Shown here piece after piece: positions 1-5,275 of a stretch of 8,084 nucleotides of DNA. Position numbers and translations under genes: made by a program. A model generated the notes under the pieces. That model was not told the origin of the DNA. It did not search any database and worked only from the letters and a program-made list of their open reading frames with translations. The stretch's first letter is position 1; the number at the start of each line of letters is the position of its first letter. This DNA comes from DASRAJ01 sp039920305 (GTDB lineage Bacteria > Bacteroidota > Bacteroidia > Chitinophagales > UBA10324): contig JBDSEA010000034.1 of the NCBI GenBank assembly GCA_039920305.1, forward strand, positions 1 through 8,084. The letters are read 5' to 3'.

Positions 1-921
1 TGCGCCGAAGATGTAGCCCCAGAAAATAAACGACAGGATAATAAGGAGAAATGAGATGTTAAATCCTCCCTTCAGAAAAAATGGCTTTACTACATTGTCC
101 ACCACGAAATTGATTCCGAAAAGCACACCAACGAGAATGATTGCGGGGATCCAGTCTTTTTCCATAAGCACCAGAAGGGCGGGCGGCACAGCATAAATAA
201 TGAATCCGATATAGGGTACAAATGCGAAAAAGAATGATAGTACTCCCCATACAAGTGCGTAGTCAGCGCCAATAATAAAAAAAGCCACTGTATTGCCTGC
301 GGCAATCATCAAATTCATAAGACTTAATAATGAGAGGTATCGCATAACTTCGATCCTGATCTTGTAAATCTTCTCCATAAAGTCAGAGCTGATATTTTTG
401 TGATTGGTTAATTCTTCCATCACCATCGGGCCCTCGGCGAGCATCAGCGCAGCAATGACAAGTACGATCAGGAATGTGCCAAGCGCAGCGCTGATGGATG
501 CAAGCATTTGTGTTCCAATACCTACCAAAGCAGAAGGATCCGGTGTAGCACCCATTATTACTGATGAATCAATACCCTTCGACAAGAGGTAATCCTCAAA
601 GTTTAACTTAAGCCGGCTAAATTCTGAAGTATATGCAGGCAGGTTTTTTATAAGGCCGGCAAGCGCCACCCCGAACATCCCTGCAAGCAGCAAGCCACCG
701 ATCACCGCCACCAGAATAGTGATGACTACCGCCATGGTATGCGATCCGCCCTTAGCTGTAATCCATCTCAATAATGGACTCAATGTAAGTGCAATGATGA
801 TGGCAAGCAGCACCTGATCCAGAAGTGGTGCGACTGCCCTGACACCGGCTACTACTATTATGAATGCCGCCAGGCCAACCAGAATGTGCCGGGAATCGTC
901 TTTTGGGTTTTGTTTTTTCAA
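1..921 (-). CDS. AI-2E family transporter (PF01594), 3'-truncated by the window edge
   Basis: An inner-membrane protein of the AI-2E/PerM/TqsA family, whose members export autoinducer-2 or act as Na+(Li+)/H+ antiporters; the substrate cannot be told from sequence. My reading of the minus strand gives 307 residues with no stop before the window edge. Hydrophobic segments lie near residues 13-33, 35-52, 65-90, 147-163, 195-218, 222-252, 258-275 and 288-305, with a soluble stretch around 95-140, as is usual for the family. The family's C-terminal signature is present: DNVVKP at 275-280, a short glycine-bearing loop (KGGFNIS), then a hydrophobic run ending FWGYIFG. The final helix with the usual AvPL motif lies outside the window. 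I see no in-frame ATG near the 5' end. The best start is TTG at 921, giving MKKQNPKDD before the first helix; an in-frame stop lies about 50 bases upstream. No clear ribosome binding site or promoter was found. Confidence 0.88.
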   Translation of the reverse strand, partial: MKKQNPKDDSRHILVGLAAFIIVVAGVRAVAPLLDQVLLAIIIALTLSPLLRWITAKGGSHTMAVVITILVAVIGGLLLAGMFGVALAGLIKNLPAYTSEFSRLKLNFEDYLLSKGIDSSVIMGATPDPSALVGIGTQMLASISAALGTFLIVLVIAALMLAEGPMVMEELTNHKNISSDFMEKIYKIRIEVMRYLSLLSLMNLMIAAGNTVAFFIIGADYALVWGVLSFFFAFVPYIGFIIYAVPPALLVLMEKDWIPAIILVGVLFGINFVVDNVVKPFFLKGGFNISFLLIILSFIFWGYIFGA

Positions 922-1297
922 GCAGGTAATTTTCAGATTAATTGAAAAATGAAAGAGATTTCTTTCCTATTATTTCAGGATTTCTAATTGAAAAAGTTTG
1001 GTGAAGTTAATATCCCAAAGGTGCAATTTTCATTTAGAAAATACCCGAAGTAATTAAACTCGATACAATTAAGAGGCATCTTGATTTTCAAATTCATTTT
1101 AATCCAGGAACCGAAATTATAAGCCCGGCTATTTTTCATTACAAAAATTGAAACTTACCCTTACTCTACCGAAAACTTTTTGATGATCATTCCATTTTGT
1201 GAATGGAAAACAAGCATTTAATTTCCTTTCAAATTTACAGGTAGTGAAAGGTTAATGACGTTCCTGCCTTTTACCACATTGATGGATCAATACTGAT
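922..1297. other. Gene-free intergenic stretch
   Basis: AT-rich DNA between the minus-strand transporter and the plus-strand leader unit. I find no plausible coding region. The only structure I noted is a perfect 7-bp inverted repeat, TTCCATT (1190-1196) and AATGGAA (1202-1208), around a 5-base loop, with no T-run beside it. It could be a protein-binding site or chance. The transporter promoter should lie in this stretch, but no convincing TAnnTTTG box was found on the minus strand. Confidence 0.5.
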
Positions 1298-1313
1298 TTA
1301 CTTTGTAATATTG
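1298..1313 (+). promoter_or_regulatory. Possible Bacteroidota-type -7 box for the leader unit
   Basis: Two overlapping near-matches to the Bacteroidota -7 consensus TAnnTTTG occur here: TTACTTTG (1298-1305) and TAATATTG (1306-1313), each with one mismatch in the six fixed bases. A -33 element is not convincing; the nearest TTG (1279-1281) is 16 bases from the first box and 24 from the second, against the usual spacing of about 19-21. Transcription from here would start shortly before the strong Shine-Dalgarno sequence at 1331. The call is inferred mostly from position. Confidence 0.3.
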
Positions 1314-1327
1314 TGGCTCATCAAATA

Positions 1328-1336
1328 AAAAGGAGG
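1328..1336 (+). promoter_or_regulatory. Very strong Shine-Dalgarno sequence
   Basis: AAAAGGAGG followed by T is complementary over nine contiguous bases (AAAGGAGGT) to the usual 3' end of bacterial 16S rRNA. It sits six bases before the ATG at 1343. No other gene in this window has a comparable site, which fits the known scarcity of Shine-Dalgarno use in Bacteroidota and makes this one stand out. Confidence 0.7.
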
Positions 1337-1342
1337 TATTCC

Positions 1343-1390
1343 ATGCTATCTAATGATTTATCATGGACATCTCCGCTAACCATGAGTTAG
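1343..1390 (+). CDS. Possible 15-residue leader peptide
   Basis: A tiny open reading frame, ATG to TAG, would encode MLSNDLSWTSPLTMS. I do not recognise the peptide. Support for translation comes from the very strong Shine-Dalgarno sequence at ideal spacing, not from the protein itself. Its last nine codons lie inside the long hairpin at 1362-1406, and the stop codon is in the hairpin's 3' arm, so a ribosome on this frame would open that hairpin. An intrinsic terminator follows 27 bases after the stop. This arrangement resembles a transcription-attenuation leader, with pdxJ downstream at 1606. The peptide has no run of one amino acid that would name a regulating tRNA, having only one Trp, three Leu and four Ser. 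Alternatively the unit is a stand-alone small RNA or microprotein transcript. Confidence 0.45.
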   Translation: MLSNDLSWTSPLTMS

Positions 1391-1406
1391 CCGGGATGTT
1401 TCCATG
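1362..1406 (+). ncRNA. Long imperfect hairpin in the leader/small RNA
   Basis: The arms 1362-1380 and 1386-1406 can pair over about 18 bp around a 5-base loop (1381-1385): CTAAC with GTTAG, then CCG with CGG, CATC with GATG, and CATGGA with TCCATG. The stem is broken only by small bulges (C1392, T1372 and two T residues near 1399-1401). It overlaps the 3' half of the 15-codon ORF and ends ten bases before the terminator stem. Together they suggest a structured transcript of about 130 nt. I do not recognise it as a named RNA family. Confidence 0.55.
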
Positions 1407-1416
1407 AAATTTCAGG

Positions 1417-1449
1417 AGGCTGTCTCACTAATCCGGGACAGCCTTTTTC
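1417..1449 (+). terminator. Rho-independent terminator
   Basis: Perfect 8-bp stem AGGCTGTC (1417-1424) with GACAGCCT (1437-1444), extendable by a G-U and a C-G pair, leaving an 8-base loop, followed directly by TTTTTCT. The T-run lies only on the plus-strand side, so the terminator acts on plus-strand transcripts. It would end the short transcript carrying the 15-codon ORF, or act as an attenuator before pdxJ, which starts about 155 bases further on. Confidence 0.8.
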
Positions 1450-1450
1450 T

Positions 1451-1605
1451 TTCACCGGCAATGGAGTAAGGTTGATTGAACCTGATGCCCCGGATAATAT
1501 TTCGCACTTCATGCTATTTGATTTCAAGGACATTATTAAGATTTAAGTATTTGTCTGTGATGATGCTCTGCTTCCATTTTCTTACTCTACAACCTGCTCC
1601 CTCCA
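1451..1605 (+). other. Upstream region of pdxJ
   Basis: Non-coding stretch between the terminator and the pdxJ start. No full TAnnTTTG promoter is visible. The closest candidate is TATTTG at 1548-1553 with a TTTG at 1517-1520, but box and spacing deviate from consensus. Without a good promoter here, pdxJ may depend on read-through of the terminator upstream, or on a promoter I do not recognise. Confidence 0.35.
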
Positions 1606-2322
1606 TTGACACGCCTTTCAGTTAACATCAACAAATTCGCAACCCTGCGAAATGCCCGTGGTGGAAATCTCCCGGATATTATTTCATCAGCCAGAGATTG
1701 TGAGCGATTTGGTGCGCAGGGTATTACTGTTCACCCGCGGCCTGATGAAAGACACATCCGGTATCAGGATGTTTGGGATTTAAAAAATGTATTGACAACC
1801 GAATTTAATATCGAGGGCTTTCCTGATGACAGGTTCATGGAAATGGTTTTGAAAGTGAAACCGGGGCAGTCAACACTCGTGCCTGATGGCCGTGATGTGA
1901 TCACCAGCAATAAGGGGTGGGATACCTTAACGCACAAGCAATTCCTGGCTGAACGAATCACTGACCTGCATGCTGCCGGCATTCGCGTTTCTTTGTTTGT
2001 TGATCCGGATGCTCAATTTATTGCGGGCGCGAAAAGTTTAAATGCAGACAGAATTGAACTCTTCACAGGCCCTTATGCCGAAATTTTTGTCTTAGACAAA
2101 ATAAGAGCCATTGAACCCTATGTTATAGCTGCAAAGATTGCTGATGAAATAGGTCTGGAAATAAATGCCGGTCATGATCTCAATCTAGAAAACTTAAGAT
2201 TCTTCAGTGCAAATATCCCATCACTTAAAGAGGTATCAATTGGTCACGCACTAATTTGCGATGCCCTGTATCTGGGGCTGGAAAATGCGATACAAATGTA
2301 TTTACGGGAATTGAAGAATTAA
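1606..2322 (+). CDS. pdxJ: Pyridoxine 5'-phosphate synthase PdxJ
   Basis: Cytosolic TIM-barrel enzyme (EC 2.6.99.2) that condenses 1-deoxy-D-xylulose 5-phosphate with 3-amino-2-oxopropyl phosphate to make pyridoxine 5'-phosphate, the last ring-forming step of DXP-dependent vitamin B6 synthesis. The 238 residues span the full family length. Recognisable blocks are VNINK at 6-10, the TLRNARGG loop at 13-20, GITVHPRPDERH at 39-50, NIEG at 68-71, LVPD at 91-94, NAGHDLN at 187-193 and SIGHALI at 211-217. His43, Arg45, Glu70 and His190 correspond to E. coli His45, Arg47, Glu72 and His193, so the active site looks intact. TTG at 1606 is the only sensible start: it puts the conserved VNI motif at the usual distance, and no in-frame ATG lies between it and the stop at 1561. 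No Shine-Dalgarno sequence is visible. No other B6 gene lies nearby. The gene converges with rplS. Confidence 0.96.
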   Translation: MTRLSVNINKFATLRNARGGNLPDIISSARDCERFGAQGITVHPRPDERHIRYQDVWDLKNVLTTEFNIEGFPDDRFMEMVLKVKPGQSTLVPDGRDVITSNKGWDTLTHKQFLAERITDLHAAGIRVSLFVDPDAQFIAGAKSLNADRIELFTGPYAEIFVLDKIRAIEPYVIAAKIADEIGLEINAGHDLNLENLRFFSANIPSLKEVSIGHALICDALYLGLENAIQMYLRELKN

Positions 2323-2348
2323 ATGCATGGATTAGCCAATCCTGCATT
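2322..2348. terminator. Hairpin at the pdxJ stop codon, possible bidirectional terminator
   Basis: Arms 2322-2333 and 2338-2348 pair over 11 bp with one bulged T (2328) and a 4-base loop (AGCC). The stem starts on the last base of the pdxJ TAA. It lies between two converging genes, where a shared terminator is expected, but there is no long T-run on either side, so efficient intrinsic termination is uncertain. It may instead protect the mRNA 3' end. Confidence 0.5.
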
Positions 2349-2390
2349 CAAACTTAATTAAGGTCTGGCGGTATGGTAGATTAAACGAAA

Positions 2391-2786
2391 TCATTGCGTT
2401 GCTTCCGGAATTATGGGCTTTTCAGATTTCCGTTCAATATTCATCCGCTTCTCTTTTATACGTGCTTTCTTGCCTTTCAGATCCCGCAGATAAAATATTC
2501 TTGCCCTGCGAACCTTGCCTCTTTTATTCATATTAATGCTTTCAATACTCGGGGAGTTTAATGGAAAAACCCTTTCAACACCAATTCCATTTGAGATTTT
2601 CCTTACTGTAAAAGTCTGAGTGAGTCCATTCCCTTTACGCTGTATCACCTCCCCTTTATAATCCTGGATGCGCTCCTTATTACCCTCGATAATTTTATAG
2701 TGAACGGTTATGTTATCCCCGGCTTTAAAATCGGGATGATTCTTACTGACTGTTACCTGCTGATGAAAATATTTTACTGCTTCCAT
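2391..2786 (-). CDS. rplS: 50S ribosomal protein L19
   Basis: Component of the large ribosomal subunit, located near the interface with the 30S subunit. With the ATG at 2786 the protein has 131 residues. It carries the L19 core: FKAGD at 20-24, IIEGNKERIQDYKGEVIQRKG at about 32-52, FTVRKISNGIGVERVFP at 59-75, the SPSIESI block at 78-84, and KVRRAR-FYLRDLKGKKARIKE at 91-112. About 20 residues follow the usual end (KEKRMNIERK onward), a common extension in this phylum. A longer frame could start at TTG 2810, but that codon lies inside the -7 promoter box at 2808-2815, so the transcript should begin after it; ATG 2786 is therefore preferred. No Shine-Dalgarno sequence is visible. The usual partners (rpsP, rimM, trmD) are absent, and nusB lies upstream instead. 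Confidence 0.96.
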   Translation of the reverse strand: MEAVKYFHQQVTVSKNHPDFKAGDNITVHYKIIEGNKERIQDYKGEVIQRKGNGLTQTFTVRKISNGIGVERVFPLNSPSIESINMNKRGKVRRARIFYLRDLKGKKARIKEKRMNIERKSEKPIIPEATQ

Positions 2787-2807
2787 GGGATTTATTTTTT
2801 CGGTGGG

Positions 2808-2837
2808 CAAAGATATACGATTTTAGCAAAGGCGCAA
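2808..2837 (-). promoter_or_regulatory. Bacteroidota-type promoter for rplS
   Basis: On the minus strand TTG (2837-2835), a 19-base spacer and TATCTTTG (2815-2808) match the Bacteroidota primary sigma consensus TTTG-N19-21-TAnnTTTG, with a full match at the -7 box. Transcription would start about 2800-2804, leaving a leader of under 20 bases before the ATG at 2786. rplS is therefore probably transcribed on its own despite nusB upstream. Confidence 0.7.
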
Positions 2838-2857
2838 GGAGCTACCGTGCGATTCTC

Positions 2858-2990
2858 TTAGAAGTTGTTTGGAATTAAATCCGAAAATAATTTACCCTTC
2901 GACAAGTTTAGGGTGATATAGCGCAAGTCAGGTTAAGCCTGTCGAAACAGTAAATCTTCAGGTTTCAATTGATTTCCAAACAGCTTCTTA
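2858..2990. mobile_element. MITE-like element with inverted ends and TTA target duplication
   Basis: The ends GAAGTTGTTTGGAA (2861-2874) and, inverted, GAAGCTGTTTGGAA (2987-2974) match at 13 of 14 positions. Both ends are flanked by the same triplet TTA (2858-2860 and 2988-2990), as expected for a 3-bp target duplication. The 127-bp interior has no coding capacity, so this would be a non-autonomous element moved by a transposase elsewhere. IS5-type elements of the IS1031 group make TNA duplications, which makes them a candidate source; this is inference. The right TTA copy is the nusB stop codon (TAA on the minus strand), so insertion left the NusB reading frame unchanged. The element lies upstream of the rplS promoter and does not disrupt it. 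The inner part carries a second palindrome (2898-2946). Confidence 0.6.
2898..2946. repeat. Palindromic intergenic repeat, TTCGACA...TGTCGAA
   Basis: Arms 2898-2916 (starting TTCGACAAG) and 2928-2946 (ending CCTGTCGAA) are imperfect inverted copies: seven perfect pairs at the outer ends, then mixed pairing inward, around an 11-base centre. From memory, TTCGACAAGCTCAGGG-like palindromes are widespread as short intergenic repeats in many bacterial genomes. Here it forms the interior of the MITE-like element. Confidence 0.55.
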
Positions 2991-3941
2991 TACAGAACTA
3001 TTCTCTTGTAAGCCTCTGCCGGCTTTTTGAATTTTGTTTTCGTCACGAAGCTTTTTCAGGATCGTATCGAGAATGCCATTGATAAATTCACCGCTTTTAG
3101 GAGTGCTGTAAAGCTTGGATAGGTCTATGTATTCATTCATTGTAACCTTCACAGGAATTTCGGGAAAGTAAAGCAATTCGATAACTGCCATTTTCATCAA
3201 CAGCATGTCCAGCAGTGCAACGCGCTCCTTATCCCAGTTTTCAAGAAGCGGAACAATCAGCGATTCGGTTTCCTCTTTATTATAAATAGTTTTTCTAAGA
3301 AGCTCGCCCGCAAATTGCTTTACTTCTTTCATCTCTTTCGACTGCCTTACTACAAAGGCCGGTTGATTGGGCGGAACAGTTGTTATGAAATTAAGCACAT
3401 GATGATAAATTAATTCTCTGTCATCCTGCCAAGTAGCAAAAACATCTTCGGTTATCTGCAGGAAAAGCTCATCAGTAAGTAAAATATTCTTATAAAGAAA
3501 GGTGATAATTTCCCGGTCCTCAGTAAGCAGGGGGTTTTCTTTCTGGGCATATTCGCTGTATTCTTCAGTCTTTTTCAGCTTCTGAAAAAAATACCTGAAG
3601 CAATCAGGGTCGAATCGTAAATCAAGTTTTTCTTTTTGAATTTCTCTGAACAGATCTTCTGTTACCACCAGATGCTGAATGACCGGATTATATAAGATTG
3701 AAACTGATAAATTCTTATCTTCCTCACTTTGAATATGCTTTTCTGCGCGAATCTGAAGATCTGTATTAACATACTCCGCAGTTTTACAAAGGATATAAAG
3801 ATTGAGAAGCAAACCACGCGGCGCCGCATTGATGTTTTCGAGCATTGATTTTTCCAGACGCTCAATGGTCTTTTCAGGATCCTGCTCAAAAGCGTAAATC
3901 GCCTGCATCACTTTTACTCTTATATTTCTCCTTGATAGCAT
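2988..3941 (-). CDS. nusB: Transcription antitermination factor NusB, long form
   Basis: NusB pairs with ribosomal protein S10 (NusE) on the boxA RNA of rRNA operons and supports antitermination and rRNA folding. The 317 residues are about twice the length of E. coli NusB. The N-terminal family motif is at 4-19 (RRNIRVKVMQAIYAFE). The main conserved block is at 235-295: NWDKERVALLD, then MAVIELLYFPEIPVKV, EYIDLSKLYSTP and GEFINGILD. Between them lie about 200 residues of helical, charged sequence that do not resemble the short NusB; long NusB proteins of this kind are typical of Bacteroidota. The C-terminal tail (KAGRGLQENSSV) is weakly conserved in character. The start is ATG at 3941 with only a weak AGGGA ahead of it. 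Leucine dehydrogenase lies 88 bases upstream on the same strand, so co-transcription is possible. The stop codon coincides with the target duplication of the MITE-like element. Confidence 0.93.
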   Translation of the reverse strand: MLSRRNIRVKVMQAIYAFEQDPEKTIERLEKSMLENINAAPRGLLLNLYILCKTAEYVNTDLQIRAEKHIQSEEDKNLSVSILYNPVIQHLVVTEDLFREIQKEKLDLRFDPDCFRYFFQKLKKTEEYSEYAQKENPLLTEDREIITFLYKNILLTDELFLQITEDVFATWQDDRELIYHHVLNFITTVPPNQPAFVVRQSKEMKEVKQFAGELLRKTIYNKEETESLIVPLLENWDKERVALLDMLLMKMAVIELLYFPEIPVKVTMNEYIDLSKLYSTPKSGEFINGILDTILKKLRDENKIQKAGRGLQENSSV

Positions 3942-3982
3942 TTCCCTTGCTTGAAGTTAATATCTCATCGTTCACAATATTC

Positions 3983-3999
3983 TTGCCGGCAGGCGGCAA
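3983..3999. repeat. Small hairpin between leucine dehydrogenase gene and nusB
   Basis: A 6-bp perfect GC-rich stem, TTGCCG (3983-3988) with CGGCAA (3994-3999), and a 5-base loop. No T-run follows on the minus strand, so it is a poor terminator. It resembles the TGCCGGCAGGCGG-type short repeats often seen between genes in this phylum (from memory). It may stabilise or process the mRNA between the two genes. Confidence 0.35.
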
Positions 4000-4029
4000 T
4001 TAAATATCCAGCTCCGGAGAAAATGGAAG

Positions 4030-5133
4030 TTATCTTTTCGAATTCAGAGCAGCAATATCCTTTAACCGTTCTTCCGCCAGATCATTGGCTGCCTTATAGG
4101 TGGGAACATTATTTGCCTTCGAGTATTTAAAGATCTGTTCTGTACGCTCATAGATCAGGTCGCATTGCGCCTGTACCCTGTCTCTGTTATAAGTCTCCCA
4201 CTCTGCCGCTACGTTAATCAGTCCTCCGGCGTTAATTACATAGTCAGGTGCATACAGAATCCCCCGGTCTAACAGCATCTGCCCGTGAATCTCCTCATCC
4301 TTTAACTGATTGTTTGCAGCTCCGGCAATGATGTGGCATTTTAGCTTATCAATCGTAACATCATTCATAGTGGCACCAAGAGCACAAGGAGCATAAATAT
4401 CTGCATCCAGGTCATAAACATCCTCAGCACCAACGGTTTTTACATTATATTGCTTTGCCACTGCCGCTACACGGTCATCGTAGATATCTGAAATAAAAAC
4501 TTCAGCCCCTTCCTTAACCAGCAGCGAAACCAGATGTTCCCCAACATGACCCACGCCCTGAACTATTATTCTCTTTGCGTTTAAGCTATCATTTCCGTAT
4601 ACTTCTTTTGCTGAAGCTTTCATGCCCATGTAAACACCATATGCGGTAAATGGTGAAGGGTCTCCCCCACCGCCAAGGTATTCCGGCAAGCCGGTAACAA
4701 ATTCAGTTTCGCGCGAAACCCATTCCATATCGCGCGATGAAGTACCTACGTCTTCAGCTGTAATGTATTTTCCGTTTAATGAGTTTACAAATTTTCCATA
4801 CCGGCGAAAAAGTGCTTCGGATTTATCCGTTCTGGAATTTCCAATGATCACCCCTTTTCCACCTCCGAGGTGCAGACCTGAAATGGCGGCTTTATAGGTC
4901 ATGCCGCGTGAAAGCCTGAGGGCATCTATAAAAGCGTCTTCATCCCTTGCGTAATTCCAGAAACGGGTGCCTCCAAGTGCGGGCCCCAGTATGGTATTAT
5001 GAATGGCGATTATTGCTTTCAGGCCTGTTACCTTATCATAGCAGAACATTACCTGCTCATGATCCATGCTGGTAAGATGGCTGAAAACAGGGAGTGAAAC
5101 TTTTTCTGTTGGGGCAGTTGTTGCAACAGGCAT
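4030..5133 (-). CDS. Leucine dehydrogenase (Glu/Leu/Phe/Val dehydrogenase family)
   Basis: Cytosolic NAD+-dependent amino-acid dehydrogenase that reversibly deaminates leucine and other branched-chain amino acids to 2-oxo acids and ammonia (EC 1.4.1.9). It feeds branched-chain fatty-acid synthesis or amino-acid breakdown. The 367 residues match the Leu/Val/Phe dehydrogenase length (about 350-370), not the longer glutamate dehydrogenases. The catalytic domain (about 12-150) holds GGTRFW at 54-59, RGMTYK with Lys81, GGGKG with Lys93 as the likely catalytic lysine, and AEDVGT at 126-131 with Asp128. The Rossmann domain has GVGHVG at 193-198 followed by Asp216 at the end of the second strand, which favours NAD+ over NADP+. 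The C-terminal motifs AANNQL (272-277) and VINAGGLINVAAE (299-311) are also present. Start ATG 5133; no Shine-Dalgarno sequence. It is divergent from the ABC exporter and lies upstream of nusB. Specificity for leucine over valine or phenylalanine is inferred. Confidence 0.92.
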   Translation of the reverse strand: MPVATTAPTEKVSLPVFSHLTSMDHEQVMFCYDKVTGLKAIIAIHNTILGPALGGTRFWNYARDEDAFIDALRLSRGMTYKAAISGLHLGGGKGVIIGNSRTDKSEALFRRYGKFVNSLNGKYITAEDVGTSSRDMEWVSRETEFVTGLPEYLGGGGDPSPFTAYGVYMGMKASAKEVYGNDSLNAKRIIVQGVGHVGEHLVSLLVKEGAEVFISDIYDDRVAAVAKQYNVKTVGAEDVYDLDADIYAPCALGATMNDVTIDKLKCHIIAGAANNQLKDEEIHGQMLLDRGILYAPDYVINAGGLINVAAEWETYNRDRVQAQCDLIYERTEQIFKYSKANNVPTYKAANDLAEERLKDIAALNSKR

Positions 5134-5173
5134 CAGCGAAGTTTTTGGTTATTATTGCAATGAAGGAAGGTGC

Positions 5174-5181
5174 TAAAGGTA
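5174..5181 (-). promoter_or_regulatory. Possible -7 box for the leucine dehydrogenase gene
   Basis: TACCTTTA on the minus strand matches the Bacteroidota box TAnnTTTG except for the last base. It lies about 40 bases before the ATG at 5133. About 20 bases upstream is only a T-rich stretch without a clear TTTG, so the call is tentative. Confidence 0.35.
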
Positions 5182-5214
5182 GAATTATTTTTTAGTGACG
5201 GGAAAACACCCCAC

Positions 5215-5275
5215 GCTGTTATCCCGTTAGCGGGCAGTAACTACGTGAAATTCTTGATTGTATACTCATAACAGC
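5215..5275. promoter_or_regulatory. Inverted repeats in the divergent promoter region
   Basis: GCTGTTAT (5215-5222) and its perfect reverse complement ATAACAGC (5268-5275) flank a 45-base stretch and end directly at the ABC exporter ATG. Nested in the left part is a hairpin: GTTA (5218-5221) with TAAC (5238-5241), and CCCG (5223-5226) with CGGG (5231-5234), loop TTAG. These could be operator half-sites, or a leader hairpin that covers the start region of the exporter mRNA. No clear TAnnTTTG promoter for the exporter was found. Confidence 0.35.

Noticed and set aside
573..586. A 14-base match (TACCCTTCGACAAG) between the AI-2E transporter gene and the palindromic repeat at 2893-2906.
   Set aside because: In the transporter it encodes ordinary residues in a normal part of the protein, and no inverted partner arm lies nearby. 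One 14-base match within 8 kb can arise by chance.
59..592. Short reading frames on both strands over the left end (for example 59-250, 90-305 and 404-592).
   Set aside because: They overlap the AI-2E transporter frame, whose translation shows clear family motifs and membrane segments; the others look like out-of-frame products.
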